Assembly: GCA_030949325.1 (NCBI GenBank)
Contig: JAUZSQ010000111.1
Span: 1-34,429, forward strand
Direction: 5' to 3'
Source of the DNA: Sulfurovum sp.
GTDB lineage: Bacteria; Campylobacterota; Campylobacteria; Campylobacterales; Sulfurovaceae
DNA length: 34,429 nt
Under the pieces are notes generated by a model. The model saw nothing but the letters and a program-made list of their open reading frames with translations. It did no database searches and was not told where the DNA came from. Both the position numbers and the translations under genes were made by a program. Of the stretch, positions 24,520 through 33,473 are shown one piece after another (positions within the stretch are counted from its first letter, which is position 1; each line of letters opens with the position of its first letter).

Positions 24520-25185
24520 TTAATTTAACTGATAGATGCGTCCAAAATTATAACCATCAATGAGCAATTTATCTCCATCGGAAAATATAGTATTAGCTCC
24601 TGTAGGCATGGGTTCACGACCTATTACGACATGTGCTTTAGCCTTTCTAGTAGGAAATATTTGAGCAAGACGTAGGTTAGCTACACCTAACAAGACAAGG
24701 TTTTATGTAAAAATATAAAGATTTCTTTCATCATTAGAATGTGTTGATGAAATACGCTGTGGAGCAAAAAACTTATATGAATAATCTGTTGGAACAGATA
24801 TACCTGCTTTCGAGATTGCAGACAGTAATTTTGGTACTTTAATACGTAGACGACAGCCATAAGTATCTTTGCAAAAACCTCTAATACCTAATATAGTGTG
24901 TAGTGATAGATTAGCTGATGAAGTCACTTCTATAAGACTATTACCTTGAGCCAATAATTTAAAATGAATATCTGATTGAGGTTCTGGTGCAGGTGAAGGA
25001 ATGGGTATATCAAAACTCACGAATTTATTCTGTAAGTTATCAGTGCTTTGAAATATTGAGACCAATAATGGAGAATCAATCATAGATTGATTCATATATT
25101 TACTTGCTACCAAAGTATAAGTGAACTTCTCCTTTGGGCAAGAAAGAATGTTTGAGAGAAAAAGTATAAATAGTATGAGTCGCAT
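24520..25185 (-). pseudogene. Putative lipoprotein with an in-frame TAA
   Basis: The gene starts at ATG 25183-25185: AAAGGATAGCT precedes it, and a TATAAT (rc of 25210-25215) lies upstream. The N-terminus MRLILFILFLSNILSCPKEKFTY has a lipobox-like ILSC. The frame stops at TAA 24703-24705, after 160 residues (ending NERNLYIFT-like), but the same frame continues open for 60 codons to a second TAA at 24520-24522. The extension has protein-like composition: NLVLLGVANLRLAQIFPTRK, then VVIGREPMPTGANTIF. A single substitution would join them. Whether the stop is real, an error, or the natural end is open. Function unknown; I recognise no domain. A longer start at 25278 would lie upstream of the promoter and is not used. 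Confidence 0.5.
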
Positions 25186-25268
25186 AGCTATCCTTTGTGA
25201 TGAAGCCATATTATACCGTAGCCCCATAGTTAAGACTACTAAGGAGTAAAATATAAATAACTTCCAAA

Positions 25269-25333
25269 GGGCAACCACAAGGGATTGCCCCTACACGATG
25301 TTATTTCGTAGGGGTATCCCCTTGTGGGTACCC
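25269..25333. repeat. 65-bp imperfect palindrome, REP/MITE-like
   Basis: The left arm (25269-25294) and right arm (25308-25333), 26 bases each, are reverse complements at 21 positions, with a 13-base spacer. Each arm is itself partly palindromic (GGGCAA with TTGCCC; GGGTACCC). The outer bases are GGG...CCC and the inner ends GCCCCTAC and GTAGGGG. Sequences of this general look (GTAGGGGC...) recur in many bacterial genomes as small mobile palindromes; this copy sits at the left edge of the IS-rich patch. Confidence 0.6.
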
Positions 25334-25491
25334 TAAAAGTTGGTTTTAATTTACTTCTATTCCTAAAAGCATAGACTTTGATCATACCTTTCTACACAAC
25401 TAACTCAAAAGAAAAAGTGCTATTATTCAAGTAAAAGAAAAGACATGAATCAAAGACTAAAAAAAGATATCAGAAGTTAGTAAGAGGTGAG

Positions 25492-26286
25492 ATGAATACA
25501 AAACATAAAAGCCAAAGTGGAATGAACCTAGTATTGGAGACAGATGGATGGAGTCAAGTCCAAGCGTCATGGCGATTTTATAATAATGAAGAAGTAACAA
25601 TTCCCTCACTCAATGACCCAATCATAGAAGAAGTGGTAGAGCAAAGTAACAAAAGAGTAGGTAACTATACCTTGGTAGCCTATGATTGGTCACATTTGGA
25701 CTATAAAAAGCATACAAAGAAACAGGAACTTGTGACTAAGAATAAGAAAGGGAATGCGAAACAAATAGGCTATGATTTGCAAGCTTCATTGGCAATGGAT
25801 GAGAAAGGAAATCCTTTGGGTGCCTTAGCCCAAAACTTGGCAACAAGTGAGAAGATATACTCCACTTATGATAGCAATATTGATACAAACTTAACGCATT
25901 TAGAGGAGTTGGTTCAAAGAACTAAATACATACGAGAAAATTATAAGTTTGAAAAAGAGTTGGTTGATATTATTGACCGAGAAGGAGATAGTGTAGCCTT
26001 AATGAGAGAGTATGAAGCCAATGGTTGGTGCTATCTGATTCGAGCTAAATCAAATCACAAAGTTTACCTGCCTGACGAGGATAGAGAGGTAAAACAAGGA
26101 GATTTGGCAAAAGAATTAACGCTAGGAAGCTACCTTAAAACCATTAAATATAAAGTGGATAAAAAGATGCAAAAAGTGAAGATATTTGTCAATGAAATAG
26201 AGGTAACTATAAAAAGAGATGCCACCAAATCAGTACTTGACGAGGACGGTAAGCGAAAAACTATCTTCACAGCAGGAAAAATGTAA
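25492..26286 (+). pseudogene. Truncated IS4/Tn5-like transposase
   Basis: 264 residues of a DDE transposase resembling the Tn5 group. VAYDWSHLDY carries the first Asp region (Tn5: IEDTTSLSY). DIIDREGDSVALM carries the second Asp (Tn5: VCDREADIHAYL). It continues through YLIRAKSNHK and the beta region to KRKTIFTAGKM, but the part with the catalytic Glu (YREK-like) is missing. The frame ends where the sequence changes to GTAACCCCCATAATAACC, which I read as the end of an IS66 element. The TAA stop is supplied by that sequence. N-terminal DNA-binding region is also short, so the gene is a non-functional remnant. Confidence 0.7.
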
Positions 26287-27776
26287 CCCCCATAATAACC
26301 CCACCAACCCCTAAGAAATCCTAACTACCCCATCATCACTTACATTCCAAGGTAACAACGCTTCAATATCTCTACCATCCCTTTGGTAATAAGGAAACTC
26401 AGTCATAAGATACTTCAAATAGTGATATGGTTCCAATCCATTCGCCTTTGCAGTTTCAATAATAGTATACCAAGTAGCAATAGCCTCAGCACCTTTAACA
26501 GATGTAGCAAATAACCAATTCTTCCTACCAAGTACCATAGGTCTTATATGGTTCTCTGCTCCATTGTTATCTATATTGAGTCTGCCATCGGTGAGATAGA
26601 CTTCTAACTTAGCAAATTGATTATTAAGATACACAAATGCTTTAGCAATAGCCCCAGCAAGTTCTTGTGCTTTATAGAACTTTGTGTTAATCCATTCTCT
26701 TATGGTGTTGATGATAGCTTGAGATTTCTCTTTTCTGATGAGTAGTTTTTTATCAGGAGGGTCATCTTTGATTTCTCTTTCTATTTTATAGAGTTTTTTG
26801 TATAAGTATTATGGCTTCTTGTGCATAACGCTTACTTTCTAGGTCACTGACTCCTGATTTGACTATATCTGCAAACTTTCTCCTCGCGTGAGTCCAACAC
26901 GCTAAATGTGTCATATCATTTGTTTGGACTGTAGCATTATATCCAGCATATCCATCTGTTTGGAGATAGCCATTAAAACCTTTAAAGAGTTCAAGAGGCT
27001 ACTACGGCACTTCTATTGTTGGCATAGTGCATATAGACTACTTTATATTTATCCATTCCTACACCTAGCCATATATAGGATTTCTTCGTTGCTTTGCTTT
27101 TGTGTGCATTCACCACTTGTAGTGTAGTCTCATCTGCTTGTATATATTCATTCTCTAAGAGTCTCTCTTTAAGTCTCTGCTTAAAAGGTTTGAGTTTCTC
27201 AGAAGCTTTTATCATCCAATTGGAGAGTGTAGTATCACTAAATGGAACCCCAAATCTATTTTTAAATATTTTGGCTTGTCTATACAGTGGCAATGCATCT
27301 TCAAATTTTTGTACGGCAATAGTTGCTAAGAATGAAGCAGTTACTTGTGTCTTTGGGAGTATGAATGGGGCTAATGCTGTGGTCACTGGTTTTCTCCACA
27401 TCTACAGCCATATACGAACCGAACATTTTCTATGACTTGGAACTTTGCAGGTACGATATCGTATTGTTCTGATATTATCTCTTTTACTCTATGCATTGTG
27501 TCACCACAACTACACACTTTCTCTTCATCACCTATATCGTGTTCTACTCTTACTCTTGGTAACTCTTTAGGTGGTGAAGTTCTTCCACCTTTCTTTCGTT
27601 TAAATGTTATTTCAATCTCTTCATCTTCTATTACTTCGATTGTCTCTTTAGTATCTTCGAACTAGACTTGGTTGGTTAGGGTTTAGTTTTTCACTTTTGG
27701 AGGTAAATTGTTGGCGTATGAGGTAATCTATCTTTTCTTTTAGGTAATTTATTGTCCTAGTCACGCTAGTCAAAAC
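26284..27776 (-). pseudogene. IS66-family transposase TnpC remnant, several frameshifts
   Basis: Read on the minus strand the pieces follow TnpC order. The N-terminal helical part is TINYLKEKIDYLIRQQF (near 27720-27773). The zinc-finger region has KVCSCGDTMH and VYGCRCGE (near 27390-27530). The central part 27401-26991 has PVTTALAPFILPKTQVTASF and ADETTLQV (catalytic Asp). QTDGYAGYNATV and CWTHARRKFAD follow in the gap 26640-26990. The C-terminal piece 26634-26311 begins NNGAENHIRPMVLGRKNWLF, with the Glu-containing motif. Frames change at about 27390 (A4 run), 27663 and 26800-26990. TnpA and TnpB, usual IS66 partners, are not seen. The extreme N-terminus appears cut where the IS200-like element begins near 27776. 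Confidence 0.75.
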
Positions 27777-28345
27777 TATGCACTTTAGTGCAAGGCTTTA
27801 GCTTCTAGGAATGTGTTAAAAGTTAGAATGTGGAATGAGAAATGGAAATCACACAATAAGCCAAATACAAGTACATATAGTATGGGTAACAAAATATAGG
27901 TATGGAGTTTTGAAAGGTGATATACAAAAGCGATGCAGAGATAATTATACAAATATGTGATGCCGAAGATATTAGAATATTAAAGGGAGTGGTAAGTAAA
28001 GACCATGTCCATATGCATATAGAGTATCCTCCAAAAGTGTCAGTGAGTGATATAGTAAAGAAGTTAAAAGGACGAAGTTCAAGAAAGTTACAGGAAGAGT
28101 TTAAAGAACTATCAAAACAATATTGGGGAAAGCATTTTTGGGCGATAGGATATGGAGACATGGAGTACGGGAAATGTAAGTCAAGAGATGGTTAATGAGT
28201 ATCTTGAACATCATAGAAATCCATCAAATAAAGATTTAGCTAATATGATATTGGAATAAGAGAGGAAAGTAATCTACGCGTCAGCTAGGACTTTCAGTCC
28301 GTTACACTCAACCTATGTACTTTTAGTGCATAGGTTGAGTTGCCA
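27776..28345 (+). mobile_element. IS200/IS605-type element with decayed ends
   Basis: A TnpA reading frame is bracketed by similar hairpins. The left one is TGCACTTTAGTGCA at 27779-27792. The right one has arms ACTCAACCTATG (28306-28317) and CATAGGTTGAGT (28329-28340), with the loop region reading GTACTTTTAGTG. The shared core CTATG-ACTTT-AGTGCA suggests left and right ends recognised by the same TnpA. A second small stem (GGACTTTCAGTCC) lies at about 28289-28301. The element interrupts an IS66 tnpC on one side and the TPR-ATPase gene on the other. Ends are approximate. Confidence 0.55.
27835..28259 (+). pseudogene. tnpA: IS200/IS605-family Y1 transposase TnpA, frameshifted
   Basis: HUH/Y1 single-strand transposase. 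The N-terminal frame (27835 on) reads QVHIVWVTKYRYGVLKGDI. The main open part (27917-28195) has SKDHVHMHIEYPPKVSVSD, with the HxH metal site of the HUH motif, and KKLKGRSSRKLQ. The C-terminal frame reads VWSTGNVSQEMVNEYLEHH and then ends at TAA 28257-28259. Frames break at about 27938-27945 (loss of two bases) and 28157-28162 (one extra base). The catalytic Tyr would lie in YLEHH-type helix. Inactive as read here. Confidence 0.75.
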
Positions 28346-29678
28346 AATAAATATGCCCCATATTAAACTTAGTAGCACACCATCCTGATTTATCTCCTAT
28401 CTCCACTTGTATCTTTAAAGACTTTTCTAAATACTCCAAGGCTTTGGGTAACTCGCCTCTTCTTTTATAAATTATAGCAATTTGATTTAAGATTAAGCCT
28501 TTGACTCTTAACTCTTTCTTTTCCTCTTTATCTTCTTCTAACTCTCCCTCTTCAAACAACCACTCTCTTAGCTTATTTGTTAAATTAGTCTCTTCTAATG
28601 CTTCAAAGGCTATATATCCTTGTGTCAAGGTTTTTCTATGGTTTTTGAGTAGATAGAGTTGAAAAAGAGAGGCTTTTTCTTTGAGTTTTAGATTGGGTAC
28701 TATCTCTGTTTTGATATATTCATAGACTAGGCTAGAGAGTTGGTATTGGGCTACTTTTTTATCGTTGTGATAGTGCAGACTCTCTTCTATGAGGGAAAAA
28801 GAGACCAATATGTCCAAGTCTTCTTTGGGTAAGTCCAATGCGATGGCTCTTATTCCTTCTCTTGGTATGCTTGTGTGGTACTGTGGTATTCTGTGCAGTA
28901 GTGCTATTTGTTTGGGGGTTCGTCTTGATAATATTTGCTCTAATGCCATATATGTGAAGATATATTCTTTGGCTTCTTTTTTAGCTTTTATCACTTTGAT
29001 TATAAATTCATTTTCTTCTTCTTTATTTAATCCTTTGAGTGCCTCAAAAAAGTAGTTCGTCGCCTCATAATTTGCACCAAAAATATCAAAAGCACTCTCT
29101 ATCTGCTCTATAGGGATAGTATGGTAGTTGCGAATAGCATAATGTAAAAAGTCTGATTTGAGAGGAGAGAGTAAATGTATGGAGGATTTGCAAGTATCCC
29201 ATTTCCAACGAGAGGTCATCAGTAAGATAATATCTTCTCTGTCTTTGAGGACTTCTATCCACATTCTAATCGTCGGATTTTCTATCTCTTTGGTATCCAT
29301 ATTTTGTATTGATTCCAAGTTGTCAAAAATAAAGACGATTTTATTATCGTGTGCTTTAGATAAGGCTTCTAATATCTTCTTAAATTTAGCTCTATCGTCT
29401 GTGATGCTCTCATGCTCTTTATCTTTGAGAGAAGATGTGATACTTTGCATAAAATTAATGAGAGGCTCATGACTCTTAAAAGACAAATCAAAGACTTTAT
29501 AACCCTTTCGCAAAAGCTCCAAAGCAAAACTACCTACGATAGCACTCTTCCCCATTCCTCCCTCGCCATAGATGAGTAGATTGGAGAGTTTGTTATCATA
29601 GAGTTTGTCATAAAAAGCCCTAAACTCTTTTTGTCTTCCTATCAATTGACTAGGAAAAATGGGCATCCTCCCAAACAA
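28323..29678 (-). pseudogene. STAND/NB-ARC-like ATPase with TPRs, truncated at the 3' end by an IS200 element
   Basis: 451 residues remain. The N-terminal MPIFPSQLIGRQKEF leads into a P-loop GEGGMGKSAI (38-47). Walker B is IVFIFDNLES (Asp119), a sensor Arg lies in MTSRWKW, and winged-helix and helical regions follow. A TPR begins at about 400 (NQIAIIYKRRGELPKALEYLEKSL), and a second repeat breaks off at NMGHIYLA, followed by TQPMH and stop encoded by the IS200 right-end hairpin. The protein therefore lost most of its sensor repeats. STAND ATPases of this plan are used in signalling and defence, usually with an N-terminal effector; none is present here. The start is uncertain: TTG 29678 (GGGAAG upstream) or ATG 29666. 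Confidence 0.65.
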
Positions 29679-29799
29679 CTACACACTTCCCAATAAATTC
29701 AATAAAAATTAGCATAAATGAAAGAAAAGAAGTAAAATAAGAGACTCACTCAACAAAAGCAATGTATTGAGTGAAATAAATACCGTAAGAGGTAAAAAG
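29679..29799. other. Gap between the STAND ATPase and the DDE transposase
   Basis: No gene is visible. An exact 8-base inverted repeat, TCACTCAA (29746-29753) and TTGAGTGA (29767-29774), lies just upstream of the transposase start and could belong to its end or operator. No matching terminal repeat was found at the right side by eye. Confidence 0.35.
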
Positions 29800-31368
29800 A
29801 TGATACTAAAAAAAACTTTATAGAACTCTTAAACTACTACGCAATCAAGTATGCAAGAAGAGCTGATTTAACGCCAGAAATAAGATTAGATATTTCCTAT
29901 CAAGCATATGAAGCACAAAAAGCAAAAGAGTATGGAGCTATCACAGAATTAGCTATAGAGTACAACATTTCTAGGAGATTTGTCTATATGCTCATAGAGA
30001 GATTACAACGTTTACTCCCTTTGGTATTTACTACATATCAAACAATGAAGAAACTCAGTAAAAAAGAAATCTTTTCAAAGATATTAAGCTACAGATTTGA
30101 AGGAGCTTCTAGTCTTGGAGCTATCTCTACAATGATGAAGCGTGAGAAGTTGGATTATTCTGGTGCTAGTACTATCGGTAGAAGTTTATCAGCGATGGGT
30201 GCATTAATCCCAAGTATAGAATCCATACCTATGGATAAAAGCTTTCAAATCACAGCGCTTCTTGATGAGATATTTATAGGTTCAACTCCGATTCTTATAA
30301 TGGTTGAGCCTAAAAGTACCGCGATACTCAATATACAATTGGCTGAGGATAGAAGTGCTAAGACTTGGTCAAAACATATTAACTATTTGACATCTAACCG
30401 AGATATAGAAATCAATAATACAGTAAGTGACCAAGGAACAGGATTACTTACAGGAATCAAAGATAGCTTGATTGGGGTTCACCGACAGCCTGATACATTT
30501 CATGCCCTCTCCCATAGATTAGGTGACTTTGTACGGATATTTAGGGCAAAGGCTTATGGCTCTATAGCAAGTGAATACGAGCGTGAAGAGGTATGTTTAT
30601 CCAGAATAAGCCAAAAAGTATTTGATGAAAAAGCAAAGCTATACGATGAGGCTTGTGTGAAGACAATTGAAGCGATTGAATTGTATGAAAACTTTAGCTA
30701 TTTATACAAATATGCGATAAAACAACTTAATCCCTTTCACTCCAATGGAGAGATTCGTGATGCTAATTGGGCAAGAGGAGAGATAGAGACAGCCATTGAA
30801 CTGATGGAACTCTTAGAACATACAAAGGTAAATAAAGAGGTTAAGAGTATCAAAAAGATTCTTCCTGATTTGCTAGACTACTTTGAGCAGACGAAAGAGG
30901 CTATAAAAGTCTGCAAAGCATTAGGGGTAAGTAATGATGCGATAAAGAATCTTAGCTTAGAGTGGCAATGGAATAAGGCTGTTATCAAAGCTAAAAAGAG
31001 TGATAGAAAGAGAAGAGCAAAAGAGAAAAGAGCTATATATGCTGAAAATTCTAAGCAAATCTTAGGTGATACATATGAGGATATTAAAGAAAAAGTATTT
31101 AATGAGCTAGATAATATCATTCAAGCTTCATCTATAGTTGAGAACATCAACTCTATCTTACGCCCCTATTTAGACCGAGCAAGAAATCAGGTGACCCCAG
31201 AGTTTCTCAACCTTTTTGCATTTTATCATAATCATGAGACGATATGTTCAGGGCAAACGAAAAGGTAAAACACCGATGGAGATACTCACCCATAAAAAGC
31301 AAGATAAAGATTGGATAGAGCTTTTGACTGAGGCTATTGAGAGTAAAAATAAAGATTTCTTTCTTTAG
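29800..31368 (+). pseudogene. DDE-type transposase of unidentified family, two frameshifts
   Basis: About 520 residues when joined. From ATG 29800 (GAGGT upstream) the A8 run at 29808-29815 must gain one base to stay in frame with IELLNYYAIKYARRADLTPE, followed by a helix-turn-helix (AITELAIEYNISRRFVYML). The central open part has candidate catalytic residues LLDEIF, SDQGTGL and VENINSILRPYLD (Asp, Asp, Glu) and HALSHRLGDF. At about 31231 one extra base shifts the frame to RRYVQGKRKGKTPMEIL and on to the stop at 31366-31368. The C-terminal block ending in KGKTP-EIL is common in DDE transposases. I cannot assign an IS family. Confidence 0.6.
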
Positions 31369-31437
31369 TTAGATAGTTGCTTTTAGAATAGATTATTGTT
31401 AATTTTTTAGATTTCCTCTGGTACTTAGGGGGGAGGT
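31369..31437. other. Spacer after the DDE transposase
   Basis: AT-rich sequence of 69 bases with no ORF, ending in a G-rich GGGGGGAGG directly before the next ATG. It may include the right end of the transposon, but no terminal inverted repeat is clear. Confidence 0.3.
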
Positions 31438-32387
31438 ATGGTCTATTTTAAGTGTGCACTACTTTTAGGGGGTTGGGGAGGATGCCATTTTTTACTAGAA
31501 TTTTATACCTATAAACTACAAAATATAGATAAGAGTTCTTCTGAATATATGAAGGCTAGACAAGAGAAACATATAATCCTTCTTCAAAGGTTTAAATTTC
31601 CTGTAGAGACTTATTCAAAAAAATTACCTAAAAATAAGCGTCCAATTACAGATACTAATAAGCCTACAATCTTTCAACTAGGACTAAAGAAGTATAAAAA
31701 AAATGATGTCTTAGAAATTTCCTATAGTCCATTTTCTATTGAAGATATAGGTTATAATACTTATTTTGGCGATAGATTAACACTTTTAGAAACACAGCTA
31801 GAGCTTAAAAAAAATAATATCTCATTGATAAAATTAGATTTAATTAAAATTAGACGATTAAAGACCAATACCTTCGCCAAAATGAAAATGAGCATATTTT
31901 GAAAAGTTCAAACCCCGTAAATAGGAGGGTTAGAGAAGAAGAAAATAGCTATTTTTTAGTAAAAATACAAATTGGCTAAGGTATTGTAAAGACAGAAGAG
32001 TTTTCTTTTGATATTGAAGCTCCATGGTCTTGGAGTTTACATATTGGGACTCTAAAGCAAGAGAAACGAGATTATTTTGGAAGTGTAGGCATAGGTTATA
32101 CATGGAAAGTATTTGAAAACTATAAATTCTATTCTATGATAAATGCATCCTTACATTCACAAAATCAACATCAGCGTCTTTATCCTCATATAGGTTTATT
32201 TGCAGATTTTAATCAGTTAAAATTTAATATAGAATATGGTAGAGAAAATATTTTTCAGAATACCATTACAGATGAAAAAATAGAGTTAAGGTTGCAATAT
32301 CAAATATACGATGATAATGCTTTTTTTATAGCATTATCAAAACATGAAATAAATGCTCTATCTATAGGCTTGAAATGGTATTTTTAA
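31438..32387 (+). pseudogene. C-terminal part of a DUF4105 (Lnb-like)-type protein, N-terminus missing and frameshifted
   Basis: Three joined pieces read as the C-terminal half of DUF4105 proteins. Piece one is FYTYKLQNIDKSSSEYMKAR, then QLGLKKYKKNDVLEISYSPF and GDRLTLLETQLELKKNNI. Piece two is NENEHILKSSNPVNRRVREE, with an in-frame TAA near 31977-31979. Piece three is WSWSLHIGTLKQEKRDYFG, then a beta-rich barrel-like end VGIGYTWKVFENYKFYSMIN and LSIGLKWYF. The family is usually around 600 residues with an N-terminal catalytic region; that region is absent, and the first 18 residues (MVYFKCALLLGGWGG) look unrelated. It may have been cut by the upstream transposon. The stop overlaps the ATG of the S41 peptidase gene. 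The family call rests on pattern memory, so moderate confidence. Confidence 0.5.
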
Positions 32388-33157
32388 GCCTTAGAAATAT
32401 ACAAAGAGTTCCCCTATTACTTTCTTTAGTTATTTTTCTATCTGCTTGTGTCAAGACGAATCCTAAAAAAGTAGATTTAGTTGATAGTCTTATAGAAAAA
32501 TACTATATTCAAAGTCATCAATCACAAAATACTTTAGATAAATATAGTTGTTTATTAGACAAATCAAAAAGTACAGAATTAAAAAATAAATTAAAAGGAA
32601 ACTATAAATCAACCTATTTTTTATCCCTAAAAGACAATATTCTCTATATCAAAATACGATTCTTTGATATAACTGTTGTTTCTAGTATAAGAAGAATATT
32701 AAAAACCCATGATAAGAGACCTCATAGTATTATCTTAGACCTAAGAAATAATACGGGAGGTCTATTGGAAGAATCTATTAAATTGGTTGATTTATTTATA
32801 GAAAAAGGAATCATTCTTTATGAAAAGGATAGATTCAAAACCTATACTTATCATGCACATAAAAAAACAATATTTCCAAATATACCTTTAGTAATATTGG
32901 TTAATTCGCTTAGTGCATCAGCTAGTGAGATTGTAGCAGGTTCATTACAACTCCATCAAAGAGCTATTCTCATAGGTACAAAAACTTTTGGTAAAAGTGC
33001 AATACAAGATGTGATACCTATAGACAAAGATGAAGTAATTAAACTCACTGTCTCAAAATACCTTCTATCAGATAAAAAAGATATTGAGAATGAGGGTATT
33101 CAACCTGATTTTTCTTTTAAAAATTCTCAATTAATATTAAATTCTAATAAAAAATAA
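32375..33157 (+). CDS. Lipoprotein S41 (C-terminal processing) peptidase, PDZ-less
   Basis: 260 residues. Signal peptide with lipobox FLSAC (Cys25), so it is probably membrane-anchored in the periplasm or outer membrane. About 80 residues without a recognisable PDZ domain precede the S41 core: ILDLRNNTGGLLEESIKLVD, the nucleophile in NSLSASASEIVAGSL, and the Lys in GTKTFGKSAIQ. The end GIQPDFSF matches the family pattern (GI-PD). CtpA-type proteases carry a PDZ domain here, so this is a reduced form. The start ATG overlaps the upstream gene by 13 bases; no strong ribosome binding site is seen, which fits translational coupling. Confidence 0.75.
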   Translation: MVFLSLRNIQRVPLLLSLVIFLSACVKTNPKKVDLVDSLIEKYYIQSHQSQNTLDKYSCLLDKSKSTELKNKLKGNYKSTYFLSLKDNILYIKIRFFDITVVSSIRRILKTHDKRPHSIILDLRNNTGGLLEESIKLVDLFIEKGIILYEKDRFKTYTYHAHKKTIFPNIPLVILVNSLSASASEIVAGSLQLHQRAILIGTKTFGKSAIQDVIPIDKDEVIKLTVSKYLLSDKKDIENEGIQPDFSFKNSQLILNSNKK

Positions 33158-33473
33158 ACCAAAATATATCTATCAAAAAATATATGATTCAAAGCCTTAC
33201 TTCAAATATAATACAAGTGTTGATAATATTTTAAATTTAGCTGTCTATATTTTAAAGTTGTGAGTTTGAGTTTGTGAGTTATATTAGGGTCAGTCGCCAC
33301 GCTAACAAACTACAAATAAAGTAGTAACGATACGCACCAATAAGAATATTGTTGAGATATATAATGTTCTCCCCTTGTATTTTTTATTATATCAATATAT
33401 AAGAGTAATTGGCTTTGGCTAAGGTATTTCGCTATAATGTCGGAATTTTAATATTATAAGCAAAGGCTTTTAA
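33158..33473. other. 316-base AT-rich intergenic region before gcvT
   Basis: No ORF of note. It contains the gcvT promoter at the right end (next entry) and no clear hairpin or terminator. GCTAACAAACTACAAATAAAG and similar AT-rich sequence fill the middle. I checked for a glycine riboswitch because gcvT follows and see none of its conserved GGA-containing double-aptamer core, though by eye this is not conclusive. Confidence 0.4.
33433..33438 (+). promoter_or_regulatory. -10 box of gcvT
   Basis: TATAAT at 33433-33438 in GCTATAATG context, with AAAGG at 33462-33466 seven bases before the ATG at 33474. A TTGGCT at about 33411 lies in the right zone for a weak -35. Confidence 0.6.

Noticed and set aside
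25440-25491. ATG at 25445 with 11 codons upstream of the IS4-like ORF
   Set aside because: It stops after MNQRLKKDIRS and has no partner; probably remnant or chance.
29658-29710. An N-terminal extension of the STAND ATPase in other frames
   Set aside because: The in-frame TGA upstream ends the frame, and the alternate frame (MLIFIEFIGK...) stops within the gene without similarity to an effector domain.
31972-33431. Short repeat GGCTAAGGTATT at about 31975 and 33418
   Set aside because: Only 12 shared bases in AT-rich DNA, with no extended similarity; may be chance.
33158-33473. Glycine riboswitch before gcvT
   Set aside because: No recognisable aptamer core or double-aptamer pattern by eye; sequence is AT-rich and the promoter lies only about 40 bases before the ATG.
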